A DNA stretch of 64,000 nt from Pseudoxanthomonas beigongshangi (GTDB lineage Bacteria > Pseudomonadota > Gammaproteobacteria > Xanthomonadales > Xanthomonadaceae), in the NCBI RefSeq assembly GCF_016820515.1, contig NZ_JADHDV010000005.1, positions 1 through 64,000 of the forward strand, written 5' to 3'. The stretch's first letter is position 1; each line of letters starts with the position of its first letter. A program made the position numbers and the translations under genes. A model generated the notes under the pieces. It was not told the origin of the DNA and made no database searches. It was given only the letters and a program-made list of their open reading frames with translations. This document shows positions 39,234-50,829 of this stretch, one piece after another.

Positions 39234-39845
39234 TCAGTGCAGGCCTTCGGCCTTGAGCGCCGCCTGCACGCCCGGGTCGGCTTCCATGCGCTGGCGGAAT
39301 GCCGCCAGGTTGTCCAGGCCGCCCAGATCCACGCCGACGTTACCCGCCCAGCGCAGGGTGATGTAGAGATAGGGATCGGCGAAGCTGCGGAAGCCCGCCA
39401 GCCACTGCCGGCCTTCAAGCCGCTGGTTGGCGCTTTCGAACAGGCCGCGCAGGCGCTTGCGGGCGGTGGCCTTGATGGCATCGAACTCGGATTCGTCGGC
39501 GATGAACTTGCCCGGCGCGAACAGCGGGGTGAAAGCCGGATGCACGTCGGAGTTGACGAAGGACAGCCAGCGCGCCGCCTCGGCGCGCTGCTGCGCGGAA
39601 CCGTCGCCGCCCAGCCCGGCCTGCGGGTAGCGGTCGGCGATATAGCCCATGATCGCGGCGTTCTGGGTCAGGACGAAGTCGCCGTCGACAATCGCCGGGA
39701 CCGCGCCGGTCGGGTTGATCGCCAGGTACTCCGGCGCCTTCATCTCCGCGGCGGTCATCACCTTCAACTCGAAGGGCTGGCCGGTCCATTGCAGGGCGAT
39801 ATGGTCGGCGGTGGAACAGGCGCCGGGCTTGCTGTACAGCTTCAT
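39234..39845 (-). CDS. Glutathione S-transferase
   Basis: 203 residues from ATG 39845. The N-terminal thioredoxin-like domain begins MKLYSKPGACSTADHIAL, and the Cys/Ser in PGACS matches the active site of beta-class bacterial GSTs (GstA type). GAVPAIVDGD carries the cis-proline, and NAAIMGYIAD is the glutathione-binding Ser/Asn region. The helical C-terminal domain follows. It is a cytoplasmic detoxification enzyme; the natural substrate is unknown. Confidence 0.92.
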   Translation of the reverse strand: MKLYSKPGACSTADHIALQWTGQPFELKVMTAAEMKAPEYLAINPTGAVPAIVDGDFVLTQNAAIMGYIADRYPQAGLGGDGSAQQRAEAARWLSFVNSDVHPAFTPLFAPGKFIADESEFDAIKATARKRLRGLFESANQRLEGRQWLAGFRSFADPYLYITLRWAGNVGVDLGGLDNLAAFRQRMEADPGVQAALKAEGLH

Positions 39846-39990
39846 GGGTGGACTCCAGGTACTAGAAAGCGATCCGGGAACTCTCCCAGACCTGTCCAGG
39901 GCCCACAAGGCCACCGCCGTAACGGACCGTCACGGACGGCCCGCTTGCCGGAAGGGGAAAATCGCCGCGTCGGCGACCGGGCGCTCGGGT

Positions 39991-40455
39991 TTACGAGCGC
40001 GGTGGCTGCGGCTTGAGCGACTGCACGCGCAGGAAGGTGTGATCGCCGATGGTGGCCACGCGGTAGGCGTTGCGCCAGCTCGGGCTGGCGATCTGGTGGG
40101 CCATGAAGTGGCTGGCGCCGGGCACGATTTCCTTGCGCTGGCCGGGCGGGAGGGCCCAGTTGCGCTCGGCGTTCAGGGCCACGCTGACCGACTTGGCCCA
40201 GGCGTCCGCGTTCTGCAGGCGGGTGCCGGGGGCGACGATGGTGGGGGCGAACTGCTTGCGGGCGGTCACCACCTCGCAGACCGAATCACCCCACAGGCCG
40301 CTGTCGCGGCGGCGCAGGGCGACCTCGGCGACGGCTTGCTGGCCGCGCAGGGTCTGGTCGCGGGCTTCCAGGTATACGGTGGTACTGAGGCACAACGAAT
40401 CAGCGGCCGGCTGCGGCAACATCTGCGACAGCCAGAGAATCCAGGCCAGTTTCAT
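39991..40455 (-). CDS. SleB-like cell wall hydrolase
   Basis: 154 residues with a short Sec signal sequence (MKLAWILWLSQML...) and one Hydrolase_2 (SleB-type) domain. The conserved segment STTVYLEARDQTLRGQQAVAEVALRR contains the presumed catalytic Glu in YLEAR, and GASHFMA carries the conserved His. Relatives cleave peptidoglycan as lytic enzymes; in this non-spore-forming background a role in wall remodelling is more likely than germination. Confidence 0.85.
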   Translation of the reverse strand: MKLAWILWLSQMLPQPAADSLCLSTTVYLEARDQTLRGQQAVAEVALRRRDSGLWGDSVCEVVTARKQFAPTIVAPGTRLQNADAWAKSVSVALNAERNWALPPGQRKEIVPGASHFMAHQIASPSWRNAYRVATIGDHTFLRVQSLKPQPPRS

Positions 40456-40905
40456 GGGAACTCCTTGCTCCGTCTTTGCCGGTCCCGACCGTTCCGATCC
40501 ATTGGAAGCGGCGGGGGAGGGACGCGGCAGGGCGTCATGGGGAGGCAGCCTTCACACGGGCTGCCCGGGGTCCCGGCTGAATGATGAGGGCGCCGGGGCG
40601 GCCTGCCGGAACTGGGGGGCGGGCCGAAAAAGTTGGCGCAAGGTACGGGCGAAAACCGGAACCCCCCCTGAACACGCCGGGTTGACAGCTCTACTAAGTA
40701 TTTGATTGGAAATGCTTGTTGGTGAAAACCGTGTCAAGGTCGAGGCGGCTTGGCGGTGCATCCGAGAACCGTCGCGCGCTGGCGGGAAGCGCCTGAAAAG
40801 CCCGGGAAAAGCGCCGTGGTCGCATGCATGCGCGGCGATGCGCGCGCATGATTCCGTGATGGCCGTCATCAAGCGCGGCGAGGGACCGCCTCGCCGCCCG
40901 TCGGT
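40456..40905. other. 450-bp intergenic region between the SleB-like gene and fadH
   Basis: No gene is supported here. It contains a consensus TTGACA (40682-40687) without a matching -10 at normal spacing, and an AT-rich patch near 40690-40720. GCGGCGAGG (40875-40883) and CCTCGCCGC (40889-40897) form a hairpin just past the fadH stop that may be a weak terminator for fadH. Confidence 0.4.
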
Positions 40906-43125
<2,220 letters not shown>

Positions 43126-43127
43126 TC

Positions 43128-44483
43128 ATGGACGCCGCATCACCTCCCCTGCACGACTACCTGCGCGACGGCATCGCCGCCGCGGATCTGCCGGACCTCC
43201 ACCCCCTGCTTGCCGCCCGCGATCAGTTGCGGGCCTTCTCGACCCTGTTCCACGGGGGCGAGGAGAACGTCATGGTGCGCCTGCTGGTCTTGCGCACGAT
43301 CGGCGAGCGCGGGCAGGCGCCGGACTGGAGTCCGCAGGAACTGCGCGACCAGTTCGCGTATCTGGATCCGGTCAAGTTCGACACCGTGCTGGGACGCCTG
43401 CGCGAGAACGGCCTGCTGCTATGGGAAGCGCACAGCCAGCGCTACCGCATCAGTCCGGTCGGGCGCCAGGCGCTGGCGGCGATCGGCATGCTGCTGCAGT
43501 TCAACCGCGAAGGCGACGAACTGGCCTACGTCACCGCGCAGCTGGCCGCGGGCCAGGCGGTGGGCCGGGTCGGCGCCGACGATCTGCAGCACCTGCTGTC
43601 GCGGCTCAACGAACTGCGCGAGGACTTCGACCAGGCCGTGCTGAGCGGTTCGGAACACCGCATCCAGCGCGCCGCCGATACGTTGCAGTCGGTCTGGCAA
43701 TGGGTGGAGAAGGGCACCGAACTGATTCGCGACATCGCCGCCGACGGCGATCTGGATACCGCGACCCATCGGGTGGCCCAGCAGATCGGCCGCGCGCAGA
43801 GCGCGTTGCTGCGCCAGGCGTCGGTGTTCCAGCGCGCGCTGAACCAGCTGGATCGCCACCGCGTGCACCTGGGCGCGAGCGGACTGTCCTCTTCCGACGT
43901 CAACCGTTTCCTGCGCGCCCGCGACATCGACGCGCTGGCCGCCCTGGCCGACGACGTGCTGGTGCGCACGCCGATGCCGGCCTTCGTGCTCGGGCCGATC
44001 GCCCTGGACGTGGCCGAGTACGAACTGGTCGAGCGCGAACGCGAAGGCCAGGAAAGCACCGCGCTGCCGCCGGCGCAGCAGGCGCCCAGCGATACCCAGG
44101 CCCCGGTCGCGCAGAACGACTACGCCCATGCCGAACAATGGCTGGATCAGCTCGCCGGCCTCGACCAGGAGGCCCCGCTGGCCGACTGGGTGCCGCAGGA
44201 AAGCTTTGCGCTCAGCGCGTACCGGCTGTCGCTGCTCGGGTTGATCGGCGATGCCGGTGCCGAGAACCGGCAGGGTGTGGGCGCGTCGCTGGCGCAGTTG
44301 CCGATGCAGTGGCGGGTCGAACCGGTGTTCGAAAAGGTCCAGCGCGCCGGCGTCGCCTATATGAGCCGCGGCCAGTTGCTGCCGCAATCCGCGCCGACAC
44401 CTGCCATGCCCGTCGCCACGCGCAAGCCAGACAAACAAGACAAGCAAGACAAACCGAAGAAACGGAAGACCCAGACCGCATGA
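43128..44483 (+). CDS. Kleisin-like subunit of an SMC complex (MksF/JetA-like)
   Basis: 451 residues from ATG 43128. An N-terminal winged-helix region (ENVMVRLLVLRTIGERGQ through YRISPVGRQALAAIG, residues about 40-115) is followed by a long helical middle (about 120-300) and a C-terminal domain from about 330. A Lys-rich tail (KPDKQDKQDKPKKRK) ends it. This layout, and being first of three coupled genes before a MukB-type ATPase, fits the kleisin of a MukBEF/MksBEF/JetABC complex. It overlaps the next gene by ATGA. Direct family matches cannot be run here. Confidence 0.75.
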   Translation: MDAASPPLHDYLRDGIAAADLPDLHPLLAARDQLRAFSTLFHGGEENVMVRLLVLRTIGERGQAPDWSPQELRDQFAYLDPVKFDTVLGRLRENGLLLWEAHSQRYRISPVGRQALAAIGMLLQFNREGDELAYVTAQLAAGQAVGRVGADDLQHLLSRLNELREDFDQAVLSGSEHRIQRAADTLQSVWQWVEKGTELIRDIAADGDLDTATHRVAQQIGRAQSALLRQASVFQRALNQLDRHRVHLGASGLSSSDVNRFLRARDIDALAALADDVLVRTPMPAFVLGPIALDVAEYELVEREREGQESTALPPAQQAPSDTQAPVAQNDYAHAEQWLDQLAGLDQEAPLADWVPQESFALSAYRLSLLGLIGDAGAENRQGVGASLAQLPMQWRVEPVFEKVQRAGVAYMSRGQLLPQSAPTPAMPVATRKPDKQDKQDKPKKRKTQTA

Positions 44484-45247
44484 GTGACCCCATCGCATCC
44501 CTGATCGCGCGGCTGCTGGCCGAGCGCTGGCTGCCGCGCGAGGACCGCGCCATGCGCCAGGTCCTGGTCGACGCCGAGCTGCGCGACGATCTCGATCGCC
44601 GCCTCGCCGCCGCCGGCCTGCGCCTGCTCGAACATCCCTATGCCGCGCATGTGGCGGTGGGCGTGGCACGCGCGCAGGAGAACGAGGTATTCGGCAACGC
44701 CGAGGCGTGGGCGGCCAGCAACCTGTCGCTGGGCCGCGACGCGCTGGCGTTGCTGGTGGTCCTGTGGGCGCTGCTGGTGCTGCCCAAGCGCCAGCGCCAG
44801 ATCGCGCGCCAGGAAGGCGAGCGCGCGCAGGAACAGGAGCAGATGTTCGCCGAACTCAAGCCGGTGCCGGTGGGCGCGGAAGTGATCGAGCCGATCAACG
44901 AACGCACCCTGCTGGCCGACTTCAGCGACAAGCTGGGCGGCAAGGGGCGATTGCAGATGAACCTGGGCGCGCTGCAGCGCCAGGGTTTCATCGTCCGCCG
45001 CCGCGAGCGCATCCACGAGGGCCCGCTGCTGGACCTGGCGTTCGACTACGAGCGCATCGCCAGCCGGGTGATGGACGGCGCGCTGTCGCAGGTCATCGAG
45101 GAAGCGCGGCAGTCGCAGGCCGCCGCCCGCGAACGCGGCGAGGAAGCGGGCGTGGATGCGTCCGGGAATATGCCGGGCGACGACATGCCCGACGAGGACG
45201 CACTCGACGAGAGCGCGTTGGACGAAGAGGTGCAGGCCGATGTTTGA
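44480..45247 (+). CDS. KITE-like subunit of an SMC complex (MksE/JetB, DUF4194-like)
   Basis: 255 residues from ATG 44480, overlapping the previous gene (ATGA). The first half is helical, and a winged-helix segment follows (NERTLLADFSDKLGG, LGALQRQGFIVRRRER; about 137-200). The last 25 residues are strongly acidic (DDMPDEDALDESALDEE). Size and position between the kleisin-like and SMC-like genes match MksE or JetB. Its end overlaps the SMC gene by 8 nt. Confidence 0.72.
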   Translation: MSDPIASLIARLLAERWLPREDRAMRQVLVDAELRDDLDRRLAAAGLRLLEHPYAAHVAVGVARAQENEVFGNAEAWAASNLSLGRDALALLVVLWALLVLPKRQRQIARQEGERAQEQEQMFAELKPVPVGAEVIEPINERTLLADFSDKLGGKGRLQMNLGALQRQGFIVRRRERIHEGPLLDLAFDYERIASRVMDGALSQVIEEARQSQAAARERGEEAGVDASGNMPGDDMPDEDALDESALDEEVQADV

Positions 45248-48047
45248 GTTCCGTCAGCTGGAAGTCGTCCACTGGGATTACTGGCAGCGCTACACGCTGC
45301 CGCTGGATGCTTCGATCATCACCGTGGTCGGCCCCAACGGCTCCGGCAAGACCACCCTGCTGGATGCGCTGCGCACGCTGCTGGCGATCGATGATCGCGA
45401 CATGGCGCGCGACTACAAGACCTACCTGCGCCACAACGGCAAGCCCTATGCCTGGTTGCGCGCGGTGGTCAGCAATCCCGCCGACCGGCGCGGCAAGCGC
45501 GCGTTCTTCCCATACATGGACGAGCAGGTCACGATTGCCTGCCGGGTGCGCAAGCGCGGCGGCGACTGGTCCCGCGACTACCAGATCGTGCCCGGCGACG
45601 TGCCGATCGAGACGCTGGAGCAGGGTGGCGAATGGCTGGGCGTACGCGACTACCGGGTGCGCCTGGCCGGCGCGGGCCTGAGCCGCGCGATCTGCCGCGT
45701 GCTGACGCTGGAGCAGGGCGCCACCGACAAACTCTGCCAGCTTTCGCCGCGCGAATTGCTGCAACTGGTGTTCGACGTGTTCGAGGACAAGGCGGTGCTG
45801 GACGACTACCAGCGCGCGCGCAGCGAGCAATTCGACGTGGAGAAGGAAATCGGCCAGCTCCAACAGGGCCTGGCCGAGCTCCATCTGCGGCTGGAGTCCT
45901 CGCGCGCCGATGTGCGCTCGTTCGAAGACGGCCTGTCGCTGCGGTCGCAGCGCAACCGCCTGCATACCGAGATCGTGCCGAAGGTGGAACTGGCGGATCT
46001 GCGTGCCACCATCGAAGGCGCGCGGCCGCGCCTCACCGGCCTGCGCCGCGCGCTGCGCGAACGCGGGCATGCGCACGCCGCGTTGCTGGCGCAGGAAGCC
46101 GGCGCGCAGGCGCAGCGCACCACGTTGCAGCAGGCGCTGGCCGAGGTGCGCGCGCGCCAGGCCGAGGCCGAAGCGGTGTTCACCCATGCTCGCGACCATG
46201 CGCGCGATGCGGAGATGCTGGTCAAGCGACGCGACGATCTGGATCGCCTGCAGGGTGGACGCAAGGGCGCCGATGTCAAGGCGCTGAGCCGGGAAGTCGA
46301 GGAGGGCCGCCGGCGCCAGGCCGAGCTGAAACTGGAAGGCCAGCGCGATCGCCAGCGCGCCGCCGAGATAACCGCCCAGGTCGCCGCGCTCAGCGGCGGC
46401 GGTCGGGTCACCGAGCCGTTCGAACGCGACTTCCGTGCCGCGCTCGACGCCAAGGGCATCGGCCACAAGGTGCTGACCGAACTGGTCGAGATTGCAGAGC
46501 CGGAATGGGCGACGGCGGTGGAAGCGGTGCTCGCGCCCTACCGCCATCTGCTGGTGCTGGATTCGCCCAAGGACGCCGCCGCGGCGTGGCAATTGGGCGA
46601 GCAGATGCAGTACCGCCACTTCCTGGTCGCCGATCGCGCGCCGGCCGACAAGCCGACCCGCGGTTCGCTGCTGGAAGTGGTGCGCTTCCTCGACGACCCG
46701 CCGGCGTGGCTGCCGCGCCAACTGGATCGGATCCAGCGGGTGGAGGACGTGCAGGCTGGCCATCGCCTGCCCAAGGGCCAGGACTGGATTACCGCCAAGG
46801 GCTATCTGCGCGAACAGCGTGGCGGTCGTCATATCGGCGGCAACGCGCATCACTTCGGCGCGGGTGCCCGCCAGGCGCAACTGGCCGAACTGCGCGCGGA
46901 ACTGACGGCCCTCCAGCAGCGTGCGCATGCGCGCGAGGAAGAACTGAGCGGGTTGGGCCAGCAGGTCGACGCCAGCCAGGCGCGCCTGCTCGGACTGGGC
47001 GCGGGCAACGAACTGGTGACGCGCGCGGCCGAGTTCGCCGATGCGGCCGAACGCCTGCCGGAACTGGCCGAGGCCGCGCAGCAGGCGGCCACCGCTTTGA
47101 TGGAAGTGCGCACCGAGCTCGATCGCCTGGCCGCCGAGGACAAGGCGGAGAGCATCGCCGCCGCCAGCCGGGCGGGTGAACTGAAGGCGCTGCAGAATGA
47201 ACTGCGCGAGCGCGAACACCAGATCGCGCAGGAGCGGATGGCGCTGGTGCAGCGGATCGTCGACTTCCGCCGCCGCCGCGCGCAGATGCCGGTGGAGTGG
47301 CGCGGCGTGGCCGCGTTGCGGGCCGCACGCGACGAATACGAAAGCGCCAACGCGGTGCGTCGCGAAGTCGAGCGCATCGACGAGCGGCTGGCGCGCGGCG
47401 CCTACGTGGAGGACGACGGCTGCGTCGCGCTGCGAGACAAGTTCGCCGCCGACCACGCCGGGCTGGAAGCCGCCATCGGCAAGCGCGAGGCGCACCTGCA
47501 CCGCGCGCGCAAGTTGACCGAGGAAGCGCGGGGCGCCTACATCAACGTGCTGCGTGCCACCGTCCGCCGCTACCGCAAGAACCTGGTCGCGCTGGGCGAG
47601 CTGTCCGGCATCGGCGTCGACGTGGAGATGCCGGAACTGGTCAACGAGGACACCGCGCTGGCGCAGGCGGCCCTGACCGTGCGCTTCGATTTCGATCGCA
47701 AGGGCTGGATCGGCCTGGACGACGGCGAAGCGTCCGGCGGCCAGCAGGTGATGAAGTCGCTGCTGTTGCTGGTGGCGCTGCTGCGCGACGAGGAACAACC
47801 GGGCGGATTCGTCTTCATCGACGAACCGTTCGCGCACCTGGACGTGGCCAACATCGAAAAGGTCGGCCGCTTCCTGCGCTCGACCGACGCCCAGTACATC
47901 CTGACCACGCCGATCACCCACAACGTCAACGTGTTCGAACCCTCGGACCTGGTGCTGGCGACCAGCAAGCGGCGCGCCGGCAGCAGTTGGGCCGAACCGG
48001 TGGCGGTGCTCAAGCGCGATCGCGGGCAGGACGCGGCCGCGGCCTGA
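45240..48047 (+). CDS. MukB/MksB/JetC-like SMC ATPase
   Basis: 935 residues from ATG 45240. Walker A is GPNGSGKTTL (G31-T38). Two long coiled coils (about 190-400 and 540-760) flank a hinge-like region (about 400-530, with EWATAVEAVLAPYRHLLVLDS split). The C-terminal head has the signature EASGGQQV (near 830) and Walker B VFIDEPFAHLD (near 860). This is the SMC architecture in the short MukB-like form. The three genes make a complete SMC-kleisin-KITE set. No Toprim/JetD gene follows; the next gene is convergent after 12 bp. It may act in chromosome segregation or plasmid restriction. Confidence 0.85.
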   Translation: MFEFRQLEVVHWDYWQRYTLPLDASIITVVGPNGSGKTTLLDALRTLLAIDDRDMARDYKTYLRHNGKPYAWLRAVVSNPADRRGKRAFFPYMDEQVTIACRVRKRGGDWSRDYQIVPGDVPIETLEQGGEWLGVRDYRVRLAGAGLSRAICRVLTLEQGATDKLCQLSPRELLQLVFDVFEDKAVLDDYQRARSEQFDVEKEIGQLQQGLAELHLRLESSRADVRSFEDGLSLRSQRNRLHTEIVPKVELADLRATIEGARPRLTGLRRALRERGHAHAALLAQEAGAQAQRTTLQQALAEVRARQAEAEAVFTHARDHARDAEMLVKRRDDLDRLQGGRKGADVKALSREVEEGRRRQAELKLEGQRDRQRAAEITAQVAALSGGGRVTEPFERDFRAALDAKGIGHKVLTELVEIAEPEWATAVEAVLAPYRHLLVLDSPKDAAAAWQLGEQMQYRHFLVADRAPADKPTRGSLLEVVRFLDDPPAWLPRQLDRIQRVEDVQAGHRLPKGQDWITAKGYLREQRGGRHIGGNAHHFGAGARQAQLAELRAELTALQQRAHAREEELSGLGQQVDASQARLLGLGAGNELVTRAAEFADAAERLPELAEAAQQAATALMEVRTELDRLAAEDKAESIAAASRAGELKALQNELREREHQIAQERMALVQRIVDFRRRRAQMPVEWRGVAALRAARDEYESANAVRREVERIDERLARGAYVEDDGCVALRDKFAADHAGLEAAIGKREAHLHRARKLTEEARGAYINVLRATVRRYRKNLVALGELSGIGVDVEMPELVNEDTALAQAALTVRFDFDRKGWIGLDDGEASGGQQVMKSLLLLVALLRDEEQPGGFVFIDEPFAHLDVANIEKVGRFLRSTDAQYILTTPITHNVNVFEPSDLVLATSKRRAGSSWAEPVAVLKRDRGQDAAAA

Positions 48048-48059
48048 GTCCGCGCGGCG

Positions 48060-48689
48060 TCAGGTGGCCTGCCTGCGCAGTCGCAGCAGGCCCAGTCCCA
48101 GCCCGATGAACAACGTGCCGCTGAGGCGCTGCCACCAGCGCCCACGGGCGCCACCCAGCCAGCGGCGCAGGTGGCGCGCGGCGGCGACGTAGCACAGGTG
48201 CGACAGCACCGTGCAGGCGGCGAAGGTGACGGTCAGCAGCAGGCCCTGCCGCCAGGGCGAAGCCTGCGGCTGCATGAACTGCGGCAGCAGCGCGGTGAAG
48301 AACAGGATGCTCTTCGGATTGGTCGCCGCCACCAGCACGCCCTGGCCGAACAACCGCCATGCATCGCCATTCGCCGGCGACAGCGAAGCGTCTGCCGCGA
48401 ACGGCGGCGGGCTGCGCCATTGGCGGATGCCCAGATAGACCAGATACATCGCACCGGCGATCTTGAGCACGGTGAACGCGGTCGAGGACGCCTGCAACAA
48501 CGCTCCCAGCCCCAGCAACGCGGTGACCGCGACGACGAACACGCCGGTCGCGTTGCCGAGCGAACTGATCAGCGCCCGCCGCGCGCCCAGCGTGGCGGCA
48601 TTGGAAACCGCCAGCAGCACCGCCGGTCCCGGCGTGAATGCGGTGATCAGTGACAGCGTGCAGAACAGCCACCAGGCGCCTGCGCTCAT
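48060..48689 (-). CDS. LysE/RhtB family amino acid exporter
   Basis: 209 residues from ATG 48689 with about six membrane helices. The N-terminal TAFTPGPAVLLAVSNAATLGARRAL is the family signature, and ATNPKSILFFTALLPQF is the second conserved block. Members export amino acids or homoserine lactones; the substrate here is unknown. Its start is 4 bp from the stop of the dehydrogenase gene on the same strand, so the two are likely co-transcribed. Confidence 0.9.
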   Translation of the reverse strand: MSAGAWWLFCTLSLITAFTPGPAVLLAVSNAATLGARRALISSLGNATGVFVVAVTALLGLGALLQASSTAFTVLKIAGAMYLVYLGIRQWRSPPPFAADASLSPANGDAWRLFGQGVLVAATNPKSILFFTALLPQFMQPQASPWRQGLLLTVTFAACTVLSHLCYVAAARHLRRWLGGARGRWWQRLSGTLFIGLGLGLLRLRRQAT

Positions 48690-48693
48690 GCCG

Positions 48694-49713
48694 TCACTCC
48701 CAGCCCGCCAGCACCAGCTTGCCGATGGTGGTGCCGGACTCCAGCCGGCGATGCGCCTCGCGCAGGTTGGCGGCGTTGATCGGCCCCAATGTCTCGCGAT
48801 GGTTGCTGCGCAGTTCACCCGCATCGATCAGGCTGGCGGCGCGGCTGAGCAGCCGGTGCTGTTCGATCAGATCGGGTGTCTGGAAGCGCGGGCGCGCGAA
48901 CATCATTTCCCAGTGGATGCCGACCGACTTGGCCTTGTAGGGATCGCCGATGCGCGGCTCGCCCCTGGGTTCGACGATCAAGCCGACATGGCCGAGCGGA
49001 GCAATGATTTCGCCAATCGCGGTCCAGTAGCGGTCGGTGTCGGCCAGGTTCAGCACCGCGTCGACCTGTGAAAACCCGATCGCCGCCAGTTGCGGCGCCA
49101 GATCCCGTCGATGATCGATGACGTGCTGCGCGCCCAGCGAACGGCACCATTCGATCGTTTCCGGACGCGAGGCGGTGGCGATGACGGTGAAGCCGGCGCG
49201 GCGCGCCAGTTGGATCGCCATCGACCCTACGCCACCGGCGCCGGCGATGACCAGCAGGCTGCGGCGGTTGCATTCGTTGTCGATCGAATAGGGCATGCGG
49301 TGGAACAGCAGCTCCCAGGCGGTGATGGTGGTCAGCGGCAGCGCCGCGGCCTCGGCGAAGTCCAGCGTCGCCGGCTTGCGGCCGACGATGCGCTCGTCGA
49401 CCAGTTGGAACTGCGCGTTGCTGCCGGCACGGGTGATGTCGCCGGCGTAGTAGACCTCGTCGCCGGGCGCGAACAGGGTCACCTGGTCGCCGACCGCCTC
49501 GACCACACCGGCGGCGTCGTAGCCGAGCACGCGCGGCGGATCTTCCTGCTGCGGCTTGGGCGCGCGCACCTTGGTATCGACCGGGTTGACCGAGATCGCT
49601 TCCACCCGCACCAGGATGTCGTGGCCGGTGGGTTCTGGCTTGGGCAGTTCGATGTCCTGCAGGGATTGCGGATCGTCGATGGGCAGGTAGCGGGTAAGGC
49701 CGACGGCTTTCAT
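48694..49713 (-). CDS. Zinc-type alcohol dehydrogenase-like oxidoreductase
   Basis: 339 residues of the medium-chain dehydrogenase superfamily. It begins MKAVGLTRYLPI, and the VLGYDAAGVVEAVG segment and the nucleotide-binding GAGGVGSMAIQLARR are typical. The catalytic zinc cysteine and structural zinc cluster are missing, placing it with quinone-oxidoreductase-like (ZADH1/QOR) enzymes that reduce enones or quinones with NADPH. The natural substrate is unknown. Confidence 0.9.
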   Translation of the reverse strand: MKAVGLTRYLPIDDPQSLQDIELPKPEPTGHDILVRVEAISVNPVDTKVRAPKPQQEDPPRVLGYDAAGVVEAVGDQVTLFAPGDEVYYAGDITRAGSNAQFQLVDERIVGRKPATLDFAEAAALPLTTITAWELLFHRMPYSIDNECNRRSLLVIAGAGGVGSMAIQLARRAGFTVIATASRPETIEWCRSLGAQHVIDHRRDLAPQLAAIGFSQVDAVLNLADTDRYWTAIGEIIAPLGHVGLIVEPRGEPRIGDPYKAKSVGIHWEMMFARPRFQTPDLIEQHRLLSRAASLIDAGELRSNHRETLGPINAANLREAHRRLESGTTIGKLVLAGWE

Positions 49714-49751
49714 GGGGGACTCCGGTTGCGACGAGGATTCGGGCGAGTGAT

Positions 49752-50783
49752 TCAGACGGGAAGCGGGCTGCGCTCGGCGAACTGCCCGCGCCAGTAGGGA
49801 TAGTACGGATACGGCGTTTCGGTCGCGCTCACGGCGTCAAGGCGGGCGATCTGATCCGGCGTGAGCTGCCAGCCGACCGCGCCAAGGTTCTGCTTCAGCT
49901 GCTCTTCGTTGCGCGCGCCGATCAGTACGGTCGACACGGTGGGACGCTGCAGCAGCCAATTGATGGCGATCTGCGGGACCGCCTTGCCGGTCTCGGCGGC
50001 GATTTCATCGAGGACGTCGACGATGCGGTACAGGCGTTCGGAATCCACCGCCGGACCGATCGCGGCGGTGTCGTGCAGGCGGCTGGTTTCCGGCAGCGGC
50101 TGGCCGCGGCGGATCTTGCCGGTCAGCCGGCCCCAGCCCAGCGGACTCCAGACCACCGCGCCGACACCCTGGTCGAGGCCCAGAGGCATCAGTTCCCATT
50201 CGTAATCGCGGCCGATCAGCGAGTAGTAGGCCTGGTTGGCGACGTAGCGGCTCCAGCCGTGGCGCTCGGCGATGCCCAGCGATTTCATCAGCTGCCAGCC
50301 GGAGAAGTTGGAGACGCCGAGATAACGCACCTTGCCCGCACGGACCAGGTCATCGAGGGTGGAGAGGGTCTCCTCGATCGGCGTCATCGCATCGAAGGCA
50401 TGCAGTTGCAGCAGGTCCAGGTAGTCGGTATCCAGCCGCTTCAGCGAAGCGTCCACCGCCTTGAGCAGGCGCAGCCGCGAGGTGCCGGCGTCGTTGGCGC
50501 CGTCGCCCAGCCGCAGCCCGGTCTTGCTGGACAGGATCACCTGGTCGCGGCGGCCGCGCAGCGCTTCGCCGAGGATGGATTCGGACGCGCCGTCGGAATA
50601 GACATCGGCGGTGTCGAAGAAATTGATGCCGGCTTCGATGGACAGATCGATCATGCGGCGTGCTTCGGCGACATCGGTGTTGCCCCAGGCGCTGAACAGC
50701 GGACCCTTGCCGCCGAAGGTGCCGGCACCGAAGCCGAGCGCGGAGACTTTGAGGCCAGAACGGCCGAGAAAACGGGTTTCCAT
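49752..50783 (-). CDS. Aldo/keto reductase
   Basis: 343 residues from ATG 50783 (METRFLGRSGLKVSALGFG). The catalytic Asp and Tyr are in FFDTADVYSDG, the Lys in SSKTG, and the His in LLQLHAFD. It is a TIM-barrel NADPH-dependent carbonyl reductase. It lies 38 bp upstream of the dehydrogenase gene on the same strand and may share its transcript. Confidence 0.93.
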   Translation of the reverse strand: METRFLGRSGLKVSALGFGAGTFGGKGPLFSAWGNTDVAEARRMIDLSIEAGINFFDTADVYSDGASESILGEALRGRRDQVILSSKTGLRLGDGANDAGTSRLRLLKAVDASLKRLDTDYLDLLQLHAFDAMTPIEETLSTLDDLVRAGKVRYLGVSNFSGWQLMKSLGIAERHGWSRYVANQAYYSLIGRDYEWELMPLGLDQGVGAVVWSPLGWGRLTGKIRRGQPLPETSRLHDTAAIGPAVDSERLYRIVDVLDEIAAETGKAVPQIAINWLLQRPTVSTVLIGARNEEQLKQNLGAVGWQLTPDQIARLDAVSATETPYPYYPYWRGQFAERSPLPV

Positions 50784-50829
50784 GGAATGTCCTAGAAGGG
50801 AGAAGGGGAGGGGAAAGGTAGGAGGTGCG

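Noticed and set aside
39991-40455. Spore germination hydrolase
   Set aside because: The SleB-type domain is widespread in non-sporulating proteobacteria; nothing else here suggests sporulation.
40682-40687. Promoter based on a consensus TTGACA
   Set aside because: No -10 at 16-19 bp on either strand and no gene downstream in that direction before the end of fadH.
43128-48047. Calling the three-gene SMC locus a Wadjet (JetABCD) system
   Set aside because: No JetD nuclease gene lies next to it, so only the broader MukBEF/MksBEF/JetABC-like label is supported.
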